This document shows, one piece after another, positions 10,759 to 11,366 of a stretch of DNA of 11,366 bases. A program made the translations under genes and the position numbers. The notes beneath the pieces are model-generated. The model was not told the origin of the DNA. It ran no database searches and worked only from the letters and a program-made list of their open reading frames with translations. Numbering within the stretch: the stretch's first letter is position 1; each line of letters starts with the position of its first letter. This DNA comes from DAOVIY01 sp964441595 (GTDB lineage Bacteria; Patescibacteriota; Minisyncoccia; UBA6257): the NCBI GenBank assembly GCA_964441595.1, contig CAYTXM010000017.1, positions 1 to 11,366 on the forward strand. The letters run 5' to 3'.

Positions 10759-10774
10759 GCCCTACCCCAATTTT

Positions 10775-11366
10775 TTAATCAAGTTCTATTCCTATTGGAC
10801 AATGGTCTGAATAAATAATTTTATTGAGAATAAAGCTTTTCTTAATTTTTGGAATTATCGTTTTTGAAACAAAAACATAATCTAACCGCCAGCCAAGATT
10901 TCTTTCTTTTGCATTAAATCTATATGGCCACCAAGTATAATTTTCTCCTTTTTTATTGAATTTTCTAAATGTATCAATAAACCCTAATTCAATCATTCTA
11001 TCTATTTGCCTTCTTTCTTCTGGCGTGAACATTATATTATCTTTATTATCTTTCGGTCTGGCTAAATCAATCTCCTTGTGGGCTATATTAAAATCACCAA
11101 TAAAAATAATATTCTTATCTTGAATCTTTTTCAAATAATTAATAAAGTAATTATAAGTTTTTAATTTGTAAGCAAGATTCCTTTTATCGTGCGCTCCGTG
11201 TGGAAAGTAAAGATTAATTAAAGTAAAACCAGGATATTTAAGCCTTAAAATCCTTCCTTCTTGATCAAATCTTTTCAATCCTAATTTATACTCAATTTTT
11301 AATGGTTTCTTCTTGGTATAAATAGCTACCCCACTATATCCTTTTCTTTCTGCAAAATTAAAATAT
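10775..11366 (-). CDS. xthA: Exodeoxyribonuclease III, C-terminal part (5' end beyond the window)
   Basis: This is an AP endonuclease/3'-5' exonuclease of base excision repair. The reading frame stays open to the right edge: before the TTG at 11278 it encodes YFNFAERKGYSGVAIYTKKK, a typical exonuclease III segment, so that TTG is an internal leucine, not the start. About 197 residues are visible and the N-terminal catalytic part (metal-binding N and E) lies outside. Visible motifs are FDQEGRIL, YFPHG, the catalytic GDFNIAHKEIDL (D and N), DTFRKF, YTWW, WRLDYVFVS and the C-terminal SDHCPIGIEL with the catalytic D-H pair. No defect is visible. The stop lies 16 bases before the -35 of small-RNA copy 2. 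Confidence 0.95.
   Translation of the reverse strand, partial: YFNFAERKGYSGVAIYTKKKPLKIEYKLGLKRFDQEGRILRLKYPGFTLINLYFPHGAHDKRNLAYKLKTYNYFINYLKKIQDKNIIFIGDFNIAHKEIDLARPKDNKDNIMFTPEERRQIDRMIELGFIDTFRKFNKKGENYTWWPYRFNAKERNLGWRLDYVFVSKTIIPKIKKSFILNKIIYSDHCPIGIELD

Larger units (their letters stand above)
10661..10759 (-). repeat. 99-bp near-perfect direct repeat, copy 2
   Basis: Partner of 9403-9501, same orientation, about 1.26 kb apart, with three substitutions over 99 bases. The flanks diverge at once on both sides. I see no terminal inverted repeats or target-site duplication. Confidence 0.96.

Noticed and set aside
9403..10759. CRISPR array or insertion sequence
   Set aside because: Only two repeats 1.26 kb apart, no regular spacers, no cas gene, no transposase and no terminal inverted repeats.

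Overview
The window is very AT-rich. Most of its longer genes have no Shine-Dalgarno (SD) sequence, intergenic spaces are short, and several small proteins match nothing I recognise. Together with a variant MurD, a QueA-Tgt-QueH queuosine set and a free-standing GGDEF protein, this suggests a small-genome bacterium of the Candidate Phyla Radiation (Patescibacteria, possibly a parcubacterial lineage). That placement is inference. The genetic code is standard: TAA, TAG and TGA all act as stops, and the long genes have no internal TGA.

Bases 1-5276 read leftward (minus strand). The far left edge holds what looks like the broken start of an AmmeMemoRadiSam-type radical SAM gene. Then, in transcription order: trxB (thioredoxin reductase), a 73-residue membrane protein with a perfect SD, a terminator, a cysteine-containing membrane protein, a helical protein of unknown function, queA, tgt and queH. 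The last three cover the tRNA-bound steps of queuosine synthesis (preQ1 insertion, epoxyqueuosine formation, final reduction). No preQ1-making gene is present, so the cell may salvage preQ1 or make it elsewhere.

Bases 5277-5503 are a divergent control region between trxB (minus) and murD (plus). It encodes a compact, GC-rich structured RNA of about 90-100 nt on the minus strand, with a TTGATT-17-TATAAT promoter, a GNRA-capped hairpin at its 5' end and an intrinsic terminator just before trxB. A 7-nt alternative pairing could compete with the terminator. It is either a riboswitch-like leader or a free small RNA. murD follows on the plus strand with a promoter so close that its mRNA may be leaderless, and it ends at a bidirectional terminator.

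Bases 7000-8344 hold a minus-strand operon of about six very small ORFs (32 to 118 codons). At least three are predicted membrane proteins, the ORFs are tightly packed, and the operon runs from a near-consensus promoter to the terminator shared with murD. I recognise none of its products.

Bases 8361-10760 are a modular repeat region. Two paralogous small proteins (85 and 97 aa) have matching promoters, a conserved leader motif and near-identical terminators. A 99-bp near-perfect direct repeat occurs twice. Each copy looks like a complete small-RNA gene: TTGACA-16-TATAAT promoter, a foldable RNA of about 65 nt and a T8 terminator. The copies lie just downstream of a GGDEF diguanylate cyclase gene and of an exonuclease III gene whose 5' end runs off the right edge. 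These duplicated RNAs, the trxB leader RNA and the small-protein operon are the most promising undescribed elements.
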